A stretch of 64,000 nucleotides of DNA from Gracilibacillus timonensis (lineage in GTDB: Bacteria > Bacillota > Bacilli > Bacillales > Amphibacillaceae): positions 248,001-312,000 of the forward strand of contig NZ_FLKH01000010.1 of the NCBI RefSeq assembly GCF_900086715.1, given 5' to 3'. The notes below the pieces were generated by a model. It was not told where the DNA came from, ran no database searches, and was given only the letters and a program-made list of their open reading frames with translations. Positions 49,004 through 58,641 of this stretch are shown piece by piece (the first letter of the stretch is position 1; each line of letters starts with the position of its first letter). The translations under genes were made by a program, and so were the position numbers.

Positions 49004-50017
49004 TTATATGTGTTGGATTCGATCGGTTGCTGCTTTGTCAAGCCTGTTCATAATGGCTGCTCCCATTCCTTGAGCAGGAAAACACTCAGATAAAATAACA
49101 TCGACCGTTTTATGATTAAAATAGCGCAAACCTGTATAAAGGTTTGCTGCCACCTCTTTCAAATTATCCTGTTCTCCCATCGTGAAAGCTTCATCCGCTG
49201 TAAGTTTCGTCATCAACGGGGTCGTGGCCATGACCCCAACTTTCTTACCAGCTTGCTGAAAATGGATAATTTGTTGTTGAAAGAAAGCCGCTTCTCCTTC
49301 TATTAAATATAAAGGGGCTTCTGGTTCATAATGATTATATTTCATACCAGGTGATTTCGGTTGAGCTTCTGCCGCTAATGACTTGGTCAACTTCACCTCA
49401 CCAATAACCGCTTCGATTGCTTGTTTCGTAATGCCTCCTGGACGCAAAATGACAGGTACCTCTCCTGTCGCATCGACAACCGTTGACTCCAAGCCAACTC
49501 CTGTCGCCCCCCCATCCAGAATACAAGGGATCCTGCCACACAAATCTTGATAAACATGATCCGCAGTAGTAGGACTTGGTTTACCAGAAACATTAGCACT
49601 CGGCGCGGCTAGCGGTAAATTAGCAGTCTGTATTAAGGCCTGTGCTACCGGATGTTGCGGTACACGGATTGCCACAGTATCCAAACCGGCCGATACGGTT
49701 GGTGCTACCTTTCCATTACTTTTCAGGATAATGGTAAAAGGACCAGGCATAAATTGATCAATCAGTTGTTGTGCCATTACAGGTATCGTCTCCGTGTAGT
49801 ACTTGATCTGTCCTGGTTCATGAACATGCACAATCAACGGGTTATCCGCTGGGCGTCCCTTCGCCTCAAAAATCTTGGCCACAGCTGCTTCACTTGTGGC
49901 ATCTGCCCCTAGTCCATACACTGTCTCGGTAGGAAAGGCTACGACTTCCTGTTGTTGTATATAAGCTGCTGCTTCTGCTAGTGTGTCGCTAGCTGCAGTT
50001 AATCTTTCTGTTTTCAT
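49004..50017 (-). CDS. ywlC: Threonylcarbamoyl-AMP synthase (TsaC2/Sua5 type, YwlC)
   Basis: This protein of about 337 residues makes threonylcarbamoyl-AMP from threonine, bicarbonate and ATP for the t6A37 modification of ANN-decoding tRNAs. The YrdC domain covers about 10-195 (VVAFPTETVYGLGADA, GRPADNPLIVHV, LPLAAPSANVSGKPSPTTADHV, GVGLESTVVDATGEVPVILRPGGI). The Sua5 C-terminal domain follows (SPGMKYNHYEPEAPLYLIEG). The start at 50017 (MKTERL) has GAGGG upstream. Just upstream lies a dense DnaA-box cluster. Confidence 0.95.
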   Translation of the reverse strand: MKTERLTAASDTLAEAAAYIQQQEVVAFPTETVYGLGADATSEAAVAKIFEAKGRPADNPLIVHVHEPGQIKYYTETIPVMAQQLIDQFMPGPFTIILKSNGKVAPTVSAGLDTVAIRVPQHPVAQALIQTANLPLAAPSANVSGKPSPTTADHVYQDLCGRIPCILDGGATGVGLESTVVDATGEVPVILRPGGITKQAIEAVIGEVKLTKSLAAEAQPKSPGMKYNHYEPEAPLYLIEGEAAFFQQQIIHFQQAGKKVGVMATTPLMTKLTADEAFTMGEQDNLKEVAANLYTGLRYFNHKTVDVILSECFPAQGMGAAIMNRLDKAATDRIQHI

Positions 50018-50055
50018 ATTATCCCTCGATCTATTCATTGCACTATTTGTTACCC

Positions 50056-50077
50056 CCTGCTGCCGTTTAACAGCAGG
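50056..50077. repeat. Small hairpin in the ywlC leader
   Basis: Perfect 7-bp arms CCTGCTG/CAGCAGG with an 8-base loop, about 40 bp before the ywlC start. No T run follows, so a termination role is uncertain. Confidence 0.45.
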
Positions 50078-50185
50078 CATAACAGGTATTAAAATGTTTA
50101 TCTATTAGGATGCATAGCAAGCCTTGACTAATGATCGTCTCGCTTTATTATGAACGGGCTCACACAAATGTGCAAGCAAGATAAC

Positions 50186-50437
50186 TTATCCACAAATTTA
50201 TGCACAAGTTACTTGTAACTTGTGCATAAATACCTTACTTATCCACACTTTCACTAACGCTTTTTTGTTACTAGTTTGATACATTCTATTTATACACATA
50301 TCCATGCACAGCTAAGCCTAACTTTGTGTATAACTGCTTGTTTTATCCACATTTTCCAGTGAAGTTATCCACCAATTTGCTTCTATAGATTGATCTAATG
50401 CCTGATTTGACGGTTTATAACCCAATTGTGTGAATAA
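50186..50437. promoter_or_regulatory. DnaA-box cluster upstream of ywlC
   Basis: Matches to TTATNCACA lie at 50186-50194, 50198-50206, 50239-50247, 50290-50298 and 50343-50351 (plus strand), and reversed at 50221-50229, 50325-50333 and 50429-50437. TTATCCACC at 50365 has one mismatch. That is eight perfect boxes and one near match in about 250 bp, partly inside the 3' end of the GNAT-like gene. In B. subtilis, DnaA-box clusters outside oriC, including one at ywlC, bind DnaA and help restrain initiation. No dnaA or dnaN is nearby, so this is not the main origin. Confidence 0.88.
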
Positions 50438-50746
50438 CTCATCAAGTATTTGACTGGTGCTGTGGGTAACTAAATGGGACGCTTGACGATTTGCTGCTAA
50501 TTGTTCCGCAGACTGAATTAAACTGACTGGCAGCAAAATATGGGCTTGACGTTTGATCAGTAAGCTACGCAGCCAACAAACCTGATCCTCCATCTCTATC
50601 AATGTAAAAAAGGCGATGGGCAGATCGTGATCATAAAGAAAATAGCCATGTTCTTTATGCTGCACCTGTTCTACCCCTGGCATTGTCTCATCAAAAAAAG
50701 CCTGGAATTCCTGATCATCTAAATATTTGGTTGCTTTTAGCTCCAT
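50318..50746 (-). CDS. GNAT-like acetyltransferase-type protein
   Basis: This 142-residue protein lies where ywlB (an acetyltransferase gene) is found in B. subtilis. The pattern GYFLYDHDLPIAFFTLIEMEDQVCWLRSLLIKRQ, then a helix with QSAEQLAANRQASHLVTHSTSQILDELFTQLGYKPSN, fits the strands and helices of a minimal GNAT fold. The acetyl-CoA loop (Q/RxxGxG/A) is not clear, so it may be inactive or diverged. Its last 50 codons overlap the DnaA-box cluster. The family call is tentative. Confidence 0.6.
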   Translation of the reverse strand: MELKATKYLDDQEFQAFFDETMPGVEQVQHKEHGYFLYDHDLPIAFFTLIEMEDQVCWLRSLLIKRQAHILLPVSLIQSAEQLAANRQASHLVTHSTSQILDELFTQLGYKPSNQALDQSIEANWWITSLENVDKTSSYTQS

Positions 50747-50809
50747 TTCAATTCACCTCTATCATTTTTCTATTAGTGTTAATCTATGTGAAAAATGATA
50801 GATATATGA

Positions 50810-51388
50810 TTACTGAAACCATTTTAAAAAGAAAAAAGTATATTCCACTTCCTCTTCTGACGTTTCCGTTACTTCTGGTTCTTTCTCCTGACCCTCATCA
50901 TCCTCTACCGTGGTACCGAAAGAAAAGTCTAAAAAGCACAAAGGTGGGAACACGACACACCACCAGTTGGATCCTTCTGCCTCACCGAGTGTAATAAGAA
51001 TCGCTTCATACTCACCAGCTGGATAAAGATAGTCGCCATAAAGTTTGACAGGAAAGGCAACATCCTCACGGTAATCTACCTGATAATCTTCATTGCCGAC
51101 CGTTTCTGCCACTATCTGATCAATATCATCAATTCGTTCATTAATTAGTTCTCTCGCCTCTTCTATATTACGAATATCTGCTACCCACTTGGTTACTTCC
51201 TCGTTTACCGCATCGCGCACCTGATGTTTTAACGCCTGGTCCTCATCTGAATCACTGTTAGCTAGAATACGTAAACGAATCGCCTCATCTGGAATGACCT
51301 GTGGACCACTTTGTTCACTTGCTACCTTTTGTGGAAAAAAACCAATGATTAAGCCAATAAGTACAGTAAATAAAATAAGTTTTCGCAT
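50810..51388 (-). CDS. spoIIR: Stage II sporulation protein R (SpoIIR)
   Basis: This 192-residue secreted signalling protein is made in the forespore and triggers pro-sigma-E processing by SpoIIGA. It has a signal peptide (LILFTVLIGLIIGFFPQKVAS), the conserved IPDEAIRLRILANSDSDEDQALKHQVRDAVNEEV and the C-terminal YGDYLYPAGEYEAILITLGEAEGSNWWCVVFPPLCFLD. An acidic tail (EDDEGQEKEPEVTETSEEEVEY) adds about 30 residues. Forespore (sigma-F) expression is expected, but I cannot read that promoter with confidence. Confidence 0.95.
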   Translation of the reverse strand: MRKLILFTVLIGLIIGFFPQKVASEQSGPQVIPDEAIRLRILANSDSDEDQALKHQVRDAVNEEVTKWVADIRNIEEARELINERIDDIDQIVAETVGNEDYQVDYREDVAFPVKLYGDYLYPAGEYEAILITLGEAEGSNWWCVVFPPLCFLDFSFGTTVEDDEGQEKEPEVTETSEEEVEYTFFFLKWFQ

Positions 51389-51390
51389 GA

Positions 51391-51431
51391 TTATCCCCCT
51401 GTGGATCGTTTGTTATCCCCATTGTGGACAA
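51391..51431. promoter_or_regulatory. Group of near-consensus DnaA boxes before spoIIR
   Basis: Near matches to TTATNCACA lie at 51391 (TTATCCCCC), 51400-51408 (reversed, two mismatches), 51413-51421 (TTATCCCCA, one mismatch) and 51423-51431 (TGTGGACAA reversed, one mismatch), within 3-45 bp upstream of the start codon of spoIIR. None is perfect, and base composition could produce some by chance. Confidence 0.35.
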
Positions 51432-51554
51432 TATCGAAAACTTTTAAACTTGCTATCTATTATTTTATGGAAGTTCCTCTCTGATTCTAGCTGCACATTC
51501 CATTGTAGTGCTATCGTTAGCCTTCACCTTGGCATATCGTAACGTTTCTTCCCT

Positions 51555-52415
51555 TTATAGTCTTGCTTGAATGATACGGTCTTTTCCATTGATATCTTGC
51601 AAGACGGTCACCTTACTCATAGGAAATTTGGTTTGAATAAGGGTTGTCACCGACTGTGCTTGGGTATAACCAATCTCAAAGAAGAGCCAGCCGTTTGGAT
51701 TCATCACATAAGCTGCCTGCTGGATAATTTTTTGATAGGCATATAAGCCGTTGTTTTCAGCAAAAAGGGCCAGCTCAGGGTCGAAGTGACGAACGGTTTC
51801 TGTCAGCTCTTCTTTCTCCTGATAGGAAATATAGGGAGGATTGGAAACCAATATATCTATTTTTATATCTTGTTCTATAAGCGGTTTTAAAAAATCTCCT
51901 TGGTAGAAGCACACAGGTGCCTTTAATAACGTTGCATTCCTCTTTGCGATTTGTAGTGCCTTATCCGATATATCCACAGCCAGTAAGTCTGCTTGTCGTT
52001 CTTGCGCCCACTCCTTTGCTAGGGTGATCGCAATCACACCACTTCCAGTCCCAACATCCACACAAGTAAAAGAAGGATACTCCACTTGCTGCAAGACTTG
52101 TTGCACTAGTTCTTCCGTCTCTGGACGGGGGATCAGCACATCGGAACTCACGTAAAATTCTCTGCCAAAAAAAGTTTCTTTTCCCGTTAAATGCTGTACA
52201 GGCACTTTTGTCCTAGCATGTTGTTCCACTTTGTGCATAAATTGTTGATAAGTTTGCGCTGCAATTGGATCTCTTAAACGAGTGATCAATTCTGTCTTTG
52301 TCCATTGTAATTGGTCTAACAAAAGGATCTCAGCTACCTTGGTCTCACATTCAGACTCCTCTAAAAAAGAAGAAGCCCTATTCAGGGCCTCGTGAATTGT
52401 TTTCACCATTATCAT
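51555..52415 (-). CDS. prmC: Peptide chain release factor N5-glutamine methyltransferase
   Basis: This 286-residue enzyme methylates the Gln of the GGQ motif of RF1 and RF2. The N-terminal helical domain is followed by the SAM-binding fold: [41 protein letters not shown] and the substrate-binding NPPYIS near 187. It overlaps prfA by ATGA, so the enzyme is made together with its substrate, as in many bacteria. An ATG six bases downstream is an alternative start. Confidence 0.96.
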   Translation of the reverse strand: MIMVKTIHEALNRASSFLEESECETKVAEILLLDQLQWTKTELITRLRDPIAAQTYQQFMHKVEQHARTKVPVQHLTGKETFFGREFYVSSDVLIPRPETEELVQQVLQQVEYPSFTCVDVGTGSGVIAITLAKEWAQERQADLLAVDISDKALQIAKRNATLLKAPVCFYQGDFLKPLIEQDIKIDILVSNPPYISYQEKEELTETVRHFDPELALFAENNGLYAYQKIIQQAAYVMNPNGWLFFEIGYTQAQSVTTLIQTKFPMSKVTVLQDINGKDRIIQARL

Positions 52416-53482
52416 TCACCGATTTCTTCCATTTTTTTCGCTTGTTCCTCAATAACTAAGGCTTCGATCACTTCATCCAGTTTTCCTTCCAAAATCTGAT
52501 CCAGCTTCTGAATCGTTAAACCAATACGGTGATCAGTCACACGATTTTGCGGAAAGTTATACGTCCGAATACGTTCCGAGCGGTCGCCTGAACCAACCGC
52601 TGATTTACGCGTCTGGTCGTATTCTGCCTGTGCCTCTTGTTGAAATTTGTCATAAATACGAGCACGCAATACCTTCATTGCCTTTTCCTTGTTTTTTATC
52701 TGTGATTTTTCATCTTGAATGGAAACAACAATTCCTGTAGGTACATGCGTCAAACGCACCGCTGACATCGTTGTATTAACCGATTGTCCACCAGGGCCGC
52801 TGGAGGCAAACGTGTCCACACGGATATCTTTTTCATGTACATCTACTTCCACTTCTTCAGCTTCCGGCATAACAACAACCGTGGCAGTGGAGGTATGAAT
52901 ACGTCCGCCTGATTCGGTTTCTGGTACACGCTGCACACGATGAGCACCGTTTTCGTATTTCAGTTTGGAGTAAGCGCCTTTTCCATTAATCATAAAAACA
53001 ACCTCTTTAAAACCACCAACTCCTGTTGTATTGGAATCCATGACATCCATCTTCCAGCCTTGCGCTTCCGCATAGCGGGAATACATGCGGAATAGGTCTC
53101 CCGCAAATAAAGCAGCCTCATCACCACCTGCAGCTCCGCGAACCTCCATAATAACGTTCTTATCATCATTGGGGTCTTTAGGAAGCAGTAAAATGCGCAT
53201 CTGTTCTTCTAATTCCTGTTGATGCTTAGATAATTCATTAATCTCGACCTTAGCCATTTCCCGCATTTCATCATCCAGATCCTCTTCCAACATTTCTTTG
53301 GCTTCACTCAATTGTTGGGTTACCTCTTTATATTCTCGATACGTTGTAGTTACCTCTTGAAGATCGGATTGTTCTTTTGAGTATTCCCTTAATTTTTTCG
53401 TATCATTAATTACCTCTGGATCACTCAATAATTCATTTAATTTATCATAACGTGCTTCTAGCGATGCTAAACGATCTAACAC
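52412..53482 (-). CDS. prfA: Peptide chain release factor 1
   Basis: This 356-residue factor (start GTG 53482, [15 protein letters not shown]) terminates translation at UAA and UAG. The GTG nine bases upstream is part of the ribosome site and is not used. Motifs are the codon-recognition region with [21 protein letters not shown] (PxT type) and the catalytic GGQ in [21 protein letters not shown] near 227-247. Length equals that of B. subtilis RF1. Confidence 0.97.
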   Translation of the reverse strand: MLDRLASLEARYDKLNELLSDPEVINDTKKLREYSKEQSDLQEVTTTYREYKEVTQQLSEAKEMLEEDLDDEMREMAKVEINELSKHQQELEEQMRILLLPKDPNDDKNVIMEVRGAAGGDEAALFAGDLFRMYSRYAEAQGWKMDVMDSNTTGVGGFKEVVFMINGKGAYSKLKYENGAHRVQRVPETESGGRIHTSTATVVVMPEAEEVEVDVHEKDIRVDTFASSGPGGQSVNTTMSAVRLTHVPTGIVVSIQDEKSQIKNKEKAMKVLRARIYDKFQQEAQAEYDQTRKSAVGSGDRSERIRTYNFPQNRVTDHRIGLTIQKLDQILEGKLDEVIEALVIEEQAKKMEEIGE

Positions 53483-53550
53483 GTATCTCACCTCTTTCTC
53501 CGATTCGCCTATATAAATAGTATATAGAATTTACAGGAAGCCGTCAAAAA

Positions 53551-54159
53551 CTACCGGTAATGTGTTTTCAATTTCTCCTTAGGATGGTTCGGCACCTCAT
53601 GATGGTGGCGACATCTTGGTTCGTAATTCTCGGTAGCACCTAGCAAAAAAACCGGATCATCATAGGAAGCTGGACGTCCATCAATGAGACGCTGCGTTCT
53701 GCTAGCGGGAGATCCGCATATCGGACAGACAGCGTTTAATTTCGTCACAAATTCACTAATGGCTAATAGCTTCGGCATCGGGCCAAAAGGCTCTCCACGA
53801 AAATCTGTATCTAATCCAGCGAGTACCACTTGGTATCCTCGATCAGCCAGTTCGGAAACAACCGGTACAATCTCATCATCTAGAAATTGCACCTCATCGA
53901 TCGCAATCATGTCAACTTTTTTTGCTACATCCATTAAGATATCCAATGGCTTTTGAATTGGTTTGGCAATTACCTCAATACCGCTATGTGAGACTACGCA
54001 TTCATCACTGTAACGATCTTCCCATTGGGGTTTATAGACAGCCACACTTAGGTTACCATATGTAGCGCGATGTACTCTGCGGATCAATTCCTCTGATTTT
54101 CCCGAAAACATACCCCCGCATATTAATTCGATCCAACCAGCCTTTTTCATAATATGCAT
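53551..54159 (-). CDS. tdk: Thymidine kinase
   Basis: This 202-residue type II thymidine kinase salvages thymidine. It has Walker [27 protein letters not shown] (Walker B), the lasso region and the structural zinc site [46 protein letters not shown]. The ATG at 54159 is about 8 bp after GGAGGGAG. It lies between prfA and rpmE as in B. subtilis, but a 51-bp repeat array has expanded in its upstream region. Confidence 0.96.
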   Translation of the reverse strand: MHIMKKAGWIELICGGMFSGKSEELIRRVHRATYGNLSVAVYKPQWEDRYSDECVVSHSGIEVIAKPIQKPLDILMDVAKKVDMIAIDEVQFLDDEIVPVVSELADRGYQVVLAGLDTDFRGEPFGPMPKLLAISEFVTKLNAVCPICGSPASRTQRLIDGRPASYDDPVFLLGATENYEPRCRHHHEVPNHPKEKLKTHYR

Positions 54160-54359
54160 GTTTCATACTCCCTCCAACGTTCATACCCTCTCATTTTACC
54201 ACGAATGATCATGGAATATGTAGATTTCTTCTTCTGTTGTGTGAGTTGCATCGTTACCGAGTACACTCTTGATTGAGAAAAAAGAATTCGAATAAGAACA
54301 TCGTCAATCATTTTCCTGCCATGGCATGTGAATGACGGACGGTTTTTTGTTTTTTCCTC

Positions 54360-54711
54360 GGATTTTGGCCGTCATTTCCGTGATGACGTCCATTTCGACG
54401 CTTGCTCCTCGGATTTTGGCCGTCATTTCCGGTATGACGCCCATTTCAGCGCTTCCCCCTCGGATTTTGGCCGTCATTTCCGTGATGACGCCCATTTCGA
54501 CGCTTGCTCCTCGGATTTTGGCCGTCATTTCCGGTATGACGCCCATTTCAGCGCTTCCCCCTCGGATTTTGGCCGTCATTTTCGGTATGACGCCCATTTC
54601 GACGCTTGCTCCTCGGATTTTGGCCGTCATTTTCGTGATGACGCCCATTTCGGCGCTTACTCCTCGGATTTTGGCCGTCATTTTCGTGATGACGGTCGTT
54701 TCCCTCGGATT
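54360..54711. repeat. Seven-unit 51-bp tandem repeat with hairpin core
   Basis: GGATTTTGGCC recurs at 54360, 54411, 54462, 54513, 54564, 54615 and 54666, a period of 51 bp. Each unit carries CGTCAT...ATGACG arms around a 7-base loop. Tails of adjacent units alternate (TTCGACGCTTGCTCCTC, then TTCAGCGCTTCCCCCTC), so growth occurred in 102-bp pairs. Loops differ (TTCCGTG, TTCCGGT, TTTCGTG) while the arms are kept. Frames are open on both strands because 51 is a multiple of 3, but no ribosome site is seen. A decayed relative is at 7012-7092. Confidence 0.95.
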
Positions 54712-54747
54712 TTTTTCCGTTCTAGGTTCTTTCCTTCACTCAAACAA

Positions 54748-54779
54748 AAACAGACAAATGAGTAACCATTTGTCTGTTT
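54748..54779 (-). terminator. Terminator of rpmE
   Basis: Perfect 13-bp arms AAACAGACAAATG/CATTTGTCTGTTT (54748-54760 and 54767-54779) with a 6-base loop, followed by TTTTTGTTTG on the minus strand. Confidence 0.93.
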
Positions 54780-54811
54780 CTAAACCTTATATCGTTTTTT
54801 TAAAATACCGA

Positions 54812-55057
54812 TTAGCTAAGGTTGTATTTTTTCTTGAATCGATCTACACGACCACCGACTTTGTCAGCTCTTTGCTTACCAGTATAGAACGGGTGAGAAG
54901 CTGAACTAGTCTCTACACGGATTAATGGGTAGGTGTTGCCATCTTCCCATTCGATTGTTTCATCGGACGTTGTCGTTGATCCGGTTAGAAATTTGTAGTC
55001 AGAGCTTGTATCAAGAAATACAACTTTGCGGTATTCTGGATGAATTCCGTCTCTCAT
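54812..55057 (-). CDS. rpmE2: 50S ribosomal protein L31, type B (zinc-independent)
   Basis: This 81-residue protein has the L31 pattern [29 protein letters not shown] and [25 protein letters not shown]. It has no cysteine, so it lacks the CxxC zinc site of type A L31. In B. subtilis the rpmE gene at this place (between rho and tdk) encodes the zinc form and the type B gene (ytiA) is elsewhere under Zur. Here the zinc-free form holds the housekeeping position. Confidence 0.95.
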   Translation of the reverse strand: MRDGIHPEYRKVVFLDTSSDYKFLTGSTTTSDETIEWEDGNTYPLIRVETSSASHPFYTGKQRADKVGGRVDRFKKKYNLS

Positions 55058-55105
55058 ATCTATCCACTCCTTTTGCCCTGAATCCCTTGGAAACAGAGTT
55101 AATTC

Positions 55106-55127
55106 ACATGCGTTCGTACACGCATGT
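55106..55127 (-). promoter_or_regulatory. Hairpin in the rho-rpmE gap
   Basis: Perfect 7-bp arms ACATGCG/CGCATGT with an 8-base loop lie about 50 bp upstream of rpmE2. No T tract follows, so it is not a clear terminator of rho. An L31 autoregulatory leader is possible, but I cannot match a known consensus. Confidence 0.35.
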
Positions 55128-55179
55128 CACACAGAAGAATTATATCAGTATGAACCATGGTTTGCAAGAGTAAGTTACA

Positions 55180-56466
55180 TTAAACTGATTTTTTTGTTCC
55201 TTTTCGTTTCATTTCTTCATCAAGGGCCGTCAAAAATTCTTCATTACTTTTGGTCGAACGTAATTTTCGCAAGAAGCGTTCCAGAAAATCTGGTGAATCC
55301 TGCATACTCTTACGGATCGCCCACATTTTTTCCAAATGATTTTTCGACACGAGCAGTTCCTCTTTTCTCGTGCTGGAACGTAAAATATCGATCGCTGGGA
55401 AAATACGACGTTGTGCCAAATTCCGATCTAAATGAAGTTCCATATTGCCTGTTCCTTTAAATTCCTCATAAATAACATCATCCATGCGAGATCCAGTTTC
55501 CACCAAGGCTGTCGCTAATATGGTAAAGCTACCACCATCCTCGATATTTCTTGCTGCACCAAAGAAACGTTTCGGTCGATGGAATGCCGCTGGATCTATC
55601 CCGCCGGACAACGTCCTTCCACTTGGGGGAATCACCAGGTTATAAGCACGTGCAAGACGTGTAATACTATCCATCAGAACCACAACATCCTTCTTATGCT
55701 CCACCAAACGCATGGCACGTTCCAAAACGAGTTCTGCTACTTTGATGTGATTTTCTGGTACTTCATCAAAAGTGGAACTAACGACGTCTACGTTTTCACC
55801 AACCGATCGTTCAATATCCGTAACCTCTTCCGGGCGCTCGTCCACTAATAAAATAATTAATTTCGTATGTGGATGGTTTGTAGTAATACTGTTGGCAATC
55901 TGCTTTAACAGCATAGTTTTACCGGCTTTCGGAGGAGCAACAATCAAACCGCGCTGTCCATAACCTACCGGTGTTAATAAATCCATAATACGTGTTGAAA
56001 TTAACTTTGGTCCTGTTTCTAAATTCATTAATCGATCAGGATAGAGAGGGGTTAATGCAGGGAAATGCACTCGTTCTTTGGCAGCCTCGGGATCTTCTCC
56101 ATTAACGGCATCGACATGTAATAAGCCATAATAACGCTCATTTTCTTTCGGGGGGCGTACCTTACCAGATACTTTGTCCCCATTGCGCAAATCAAAACGA
56201 CGAATTTGTGAGGCAGAAATATAAATATCCTCGGCACTCGGCGAATAATTAATCGGGCGTAAGAAACCGAATCCTTCGGTAGGAATAATCTCCAAAACTC
56301 CATCCATAAAAAGATAACCGCTTTTTTCTGCTTGTGCCTTCAAAATAGCAAATACCAATTCCCTTTTGGTTAATTTCGCATAATAGGATACTTTGAAATC
56401 TTTTGCTTGGGCATATAATTCTTTCAATGTCATTGACTCTAATTCTGAAATGGTTACTTCACTCAC
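55180..56466 (-). CDS. rho: Transcription termination factor Rho
   Basis: This 428-residue hexameric RNA helicase begins at a GTG. It has an N-terminal helix bundle ([36 protein letters not shown]), a cold-shock-like primary RNA site ([37 protein letters not shown]), Walker [20 protein letters not shown] near 177, Walker [17 protein letters not shown] and the R-loop with [29 protein letters not shown]. No long insertion is present between the N-terminal parts. A structured leader lies upstream. Confidence 0.97.
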   Translation of the reverse strand: MSEVTISELESMTLKELYAQAKDFKVSYYAKLTKRELVFAILKAQAEKSGYLFMDGVLEIIPTEGFGFLRPINYSPSAEDIYISASQIRRFDLRNGDKVSGKVRPPKENERYYGLLHVDAVNGEDPEAAKERVHFPALTPLYPDRLMNLETGPKLISTRIMDLLTPVGYGQRGLIVAPPKAGKTMLLKQIANSITTNHPHTKLIILLVDERPEEVTDIERSVGENVDVVSSTFDEVPENHIKVAELVLERAMRLVEHKKDVVVLMDSITRLARAYNLVIPPSGRTLSGGIDPAAFHRPKRFFGAARNIEDGGSFTILATALVETGSRMDDVIYEEFKGTGNMELHLDRNLAQRRIFPAIDILRSSTRKEELLVSKNHLEKMWAIRKSMQDSPDFLERFLRKLRSTKSNEEFLTALDEEMKRKGTKKSV

Positions 56467-56546
56467 AAAATCACCACACCTATATTTATTATAATATTTG
56501 TTTATCTTACAGATTTAAAAATTTTCTACATAAACCATTCCCCTGA

Positions 56547-56633
56547 CTTGCACAGCAAAAACACACAAAGCGTGGAAGTGCAAGACTTAGCCGCTTTGCA
56601 AACACTACTATTGCGTGATGCGCAACAAAGCGG
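56547..56633 (-). promoter_or_regulatory. Two consecutive hairpins in the rho leader
   Basis: CCGCTTTG/CAAAGCGG (56591-56598 and 56626-56633) and CTTGCAC/GTGCAAG (56547-56553 and 56578-56584) are perfect inverted repeats placed one after the other, 80-170 bp before the rho start. rho is often autoregulated through its leader, so these may be part of such control. No T tract is present. Confidence 0.4.
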
Positions 56634-56910
56634 ATTTGCTATTGCTTTTCTTCTCTGTTTATACACATGTAAAAATCCTCAATCAATCTTTTTGGAATCA
56701 TTTATGTAATGTTTCATTCATTTGGATAACATTATTTTGGAAGCACAGAGATCACTTAAAACCTCAAGAAGAATTTGAGATGAGAGCCACATTCACCTAT
56801 CTGTGTATAGATGACGATACGAAGCACGTATTAAGCCCTTACTATTTTCTATAGTACATGGTACGGTCTAGATATTCAACTTATTTTTTAAGAAATATGA
56901 AATTTTCGAA
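56634..56910. other. Upstream part of the murAB-rho gap
   Basis: This stretch should include the rho promoter, transcribed leftwards. A plus-strand open frame (56615-56854) has no ribosome site and no known domain and is not called. Nothing else was recognised. Confidence 0.5.
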
Positions 56911-56962
56911 AAAAAGGCTGCGGAAAACACTCAAGCAACGCCCTTGTGTATCCACAGTCTTT
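56911..56962 (-). terminator. Terminator of murAB
   Basis: On the minus strand AAAGACTGTGGA (56951-56962) pairs imperfectly with TCCGCAGCCTTT (56913-56924) and is followed by a seven-base T tract. It lies directly after the murAB stop. Confidence 0.75.
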
Positions 56963-56970
56963 ATCATCTG

Positions 56971-58257
56971 CTAAGAATTCTGAAATTGCTGAATTTCTTG
57001 TTCAGACATCTCTTCTCGCCAAATATTTGCCCCGAGACTTTTGAGTTTCTCGGTAATATTAGCATATCCTCGGTCAATATGATCCACGCCGGTAATCTCC
57101 GTGACACCGTTCGCAAGCAGTCCTGCTACAATAAGCGAGGCGCCCGCTCGCAGGTCACTTGCTTTCACCTTGGCACCTTCCAACGGTGTCGGTCCTTGTA
57201 CAATGGCAGAGCTGCCTTCCACTTTAATTTGCGCATTCATCCGTCTTAGTTCATCAGTATGCTTAAATCGGGCTTGATAGATGGTGTCAGTAACTACACC
57301 AGTCCCTTTCGCTTGCGTTAATAAGGCGGTGAAGGGTTGCTGCAAGTCGGTCGGAAATCCAGGGTGTACCAAGGTTTTAATATCAACACATTGTAAGTCC
57401 GCACGACGTTGCACACGTAAATGCTCTTCCCCTTCTTCAATATATACGCCCATCTCTCTCAATTTAGCTAGTAGTGGTTCCAAGTGTTGTGGAATAACGT
57501 TATCTATAATCACATCTTCTCCCTTAGCAGCCGCCATAATAATATAAGTGCCTGCTTCAATTCGATCAGGAATAATGGTATGCATACAACCGGTTAATCG
57601 TTCGACTCCATCGATACGAATCACATCGGTCCCGGCACCTTTAATCTTCGCTCCCATACTGGTTAAAATGGTTGCCACATCAATAATTTCTGGTTCCCTG
57701 GCTGCGTTCTCGATGACCGTCCGTCCCTCTGCACGTACAGCGGCCAGCATAATATTAATCGTAGCTCCCACACTGACTACATCCAAATATATCCGAGCTC
57801 CTGTCAGCTTCTCCGCTCGCAAATAGATAGCACCCTGCTCATTTGTCACGGTTGCCCCTAATGCCTCGAATCCTTTAATATGCTGATCAATGGGACGCGG
57901 ACCTAAATAGCAGCCTCCTGGCAAACCAATGACGGCTTCTTTAAAACGTCCCAGCATGGCCCCCATGAAATAATAGGAGGCCCTTAATTTTTTTACGCGT
58001 CCATTTGGTAATGGCATGGCTGTCATATTAACGGGATTGATATGTACCGTATGCCCTTTTCGCTCAACAGTACCACCGATTTCTTCCAACAAATAACTCA
58101 ATGTCTTTACATCTGATATATCCGGGAGTCCTTCAATGACCACTTCTGATTCGGCTAAAATAGCTGCAGGCAATAATGCGACTGCACTATTTTTCGCTCC
58201 ACTTACACGTACCTTGCCTCTTAGTTGATGTCCACCCTCAACAAGCAATTTATGCAT
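56971..58257 (-). CDS. murAB: UDP-N-acetylglucosamine 1-carboxyvinyltransferase MurAB (MurZ)
   Basis: This 428-residue second MurA starts at ATG 58257 (MHKLLVEGG), 7 bp after GTGAGGA; the longer upstream frame has no site. Motifs are [18 protein letters not shown], the catalytic Cys in [42 protein letters not shown] and [15 protein letters not shown]. It is a paralogue of the product of 29504-30808. Its position next to rho identifies it as the MurAB/MurZ copy. The B. subtilis neighbours ywjH and glpX are absent here. Confidence 0.95.
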   Translation of the reverse strand: MHKLLVEGGHQLRGKVRVSGAKNSAVALLPAAILAESEVVIEGLPDISDVKTLSYLLEEIGGTVERKGHTVHINPVNMTAMPLPNGRVKKLRASYYFMGAMLGRFKEAVIGLPGGCYLGPRPIDQHIKGFEALGATVTNEQGAIYLRAEKLTGARIYLDVVSVGATINIMLAAVRAEGRTVIENAAREPEIIDVATILTSMGAKIKGAGTDVIRIDGVERLTGCMHTIIPDRIEAGTYIIMAAAKGEDVIIDNVIPQHLEPLLAKLREMGVYIEEGEEHLRVQRRADLQCVDIKTLVHPGFPTDLQQPFTALLTQAKGTGVVTDTIYQARFKHTDELRRMNAQIKVEGSSAIVQGPTPLEGAKVKASDLRAGASLIVAGLLANGVTEITGVDHIDRGYANITEKLKSLGANIWREEMSEQEIQQFQNS

Positions 58258-58641
58258 GATGTTATCCTCACTTTCTTCAAGTTCCATTCCGTTTCATTCT
58301 ATTATCTATACCTTTGATCGTTATCTTGATTTTATAATTAGCTTGTACGATGATTACCATATTTATGTAACCTTTTTTCAATCAATACTATTATAGCTTA
58401 TTTGAAGAGGAATTCAAATAGGAGGTCTGACTTAATAAGCGAAATTCCCCCACTAGTTTTTTCTTCATTCCACTGAATGGTGTTAATTTTGCTGAGTGTA
58501 GCATGAGTTAGGAGACTTACTCTACTTATCCCCCCTTTGTAAGAGAATATTTCTTTTTTATTATCTATTTATGACTGATTCGAAGATTCGACTTATCTAC
58601 ACCTCTTTGAACCAATATATACAAACTTACCATAAAATAAC
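58258..58641. other. Divergent gap between murAB and the siderophore operon
   Basis: AT-rich, without a gene. It must hold the leftward murAB promoter; I cannot place it with confidence. The plus-strand promoter and Fur box of the iron operon follow at 58642-58692. Confidence 0.5.

Noticed and set aside
50186-50437. Chromosomal replication origin
   Set aside because: The DnaA boxes are strong, but dnaA, dnaN, rpmH and gyrase genes are absent, and the position next to ywlC fits a secondary DnaA cluster.
54304-54765. Open frames of 125-190 codons on both strands over the 51-bp array, encoding repeats such as SDFGRHFRDDAHF or MTAKIRG
   Set aside because: They are open only because 51 is a multiple of 3. 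There is no ribosome site and both strands are equally open, while selection appears to act on the hairpin arms.
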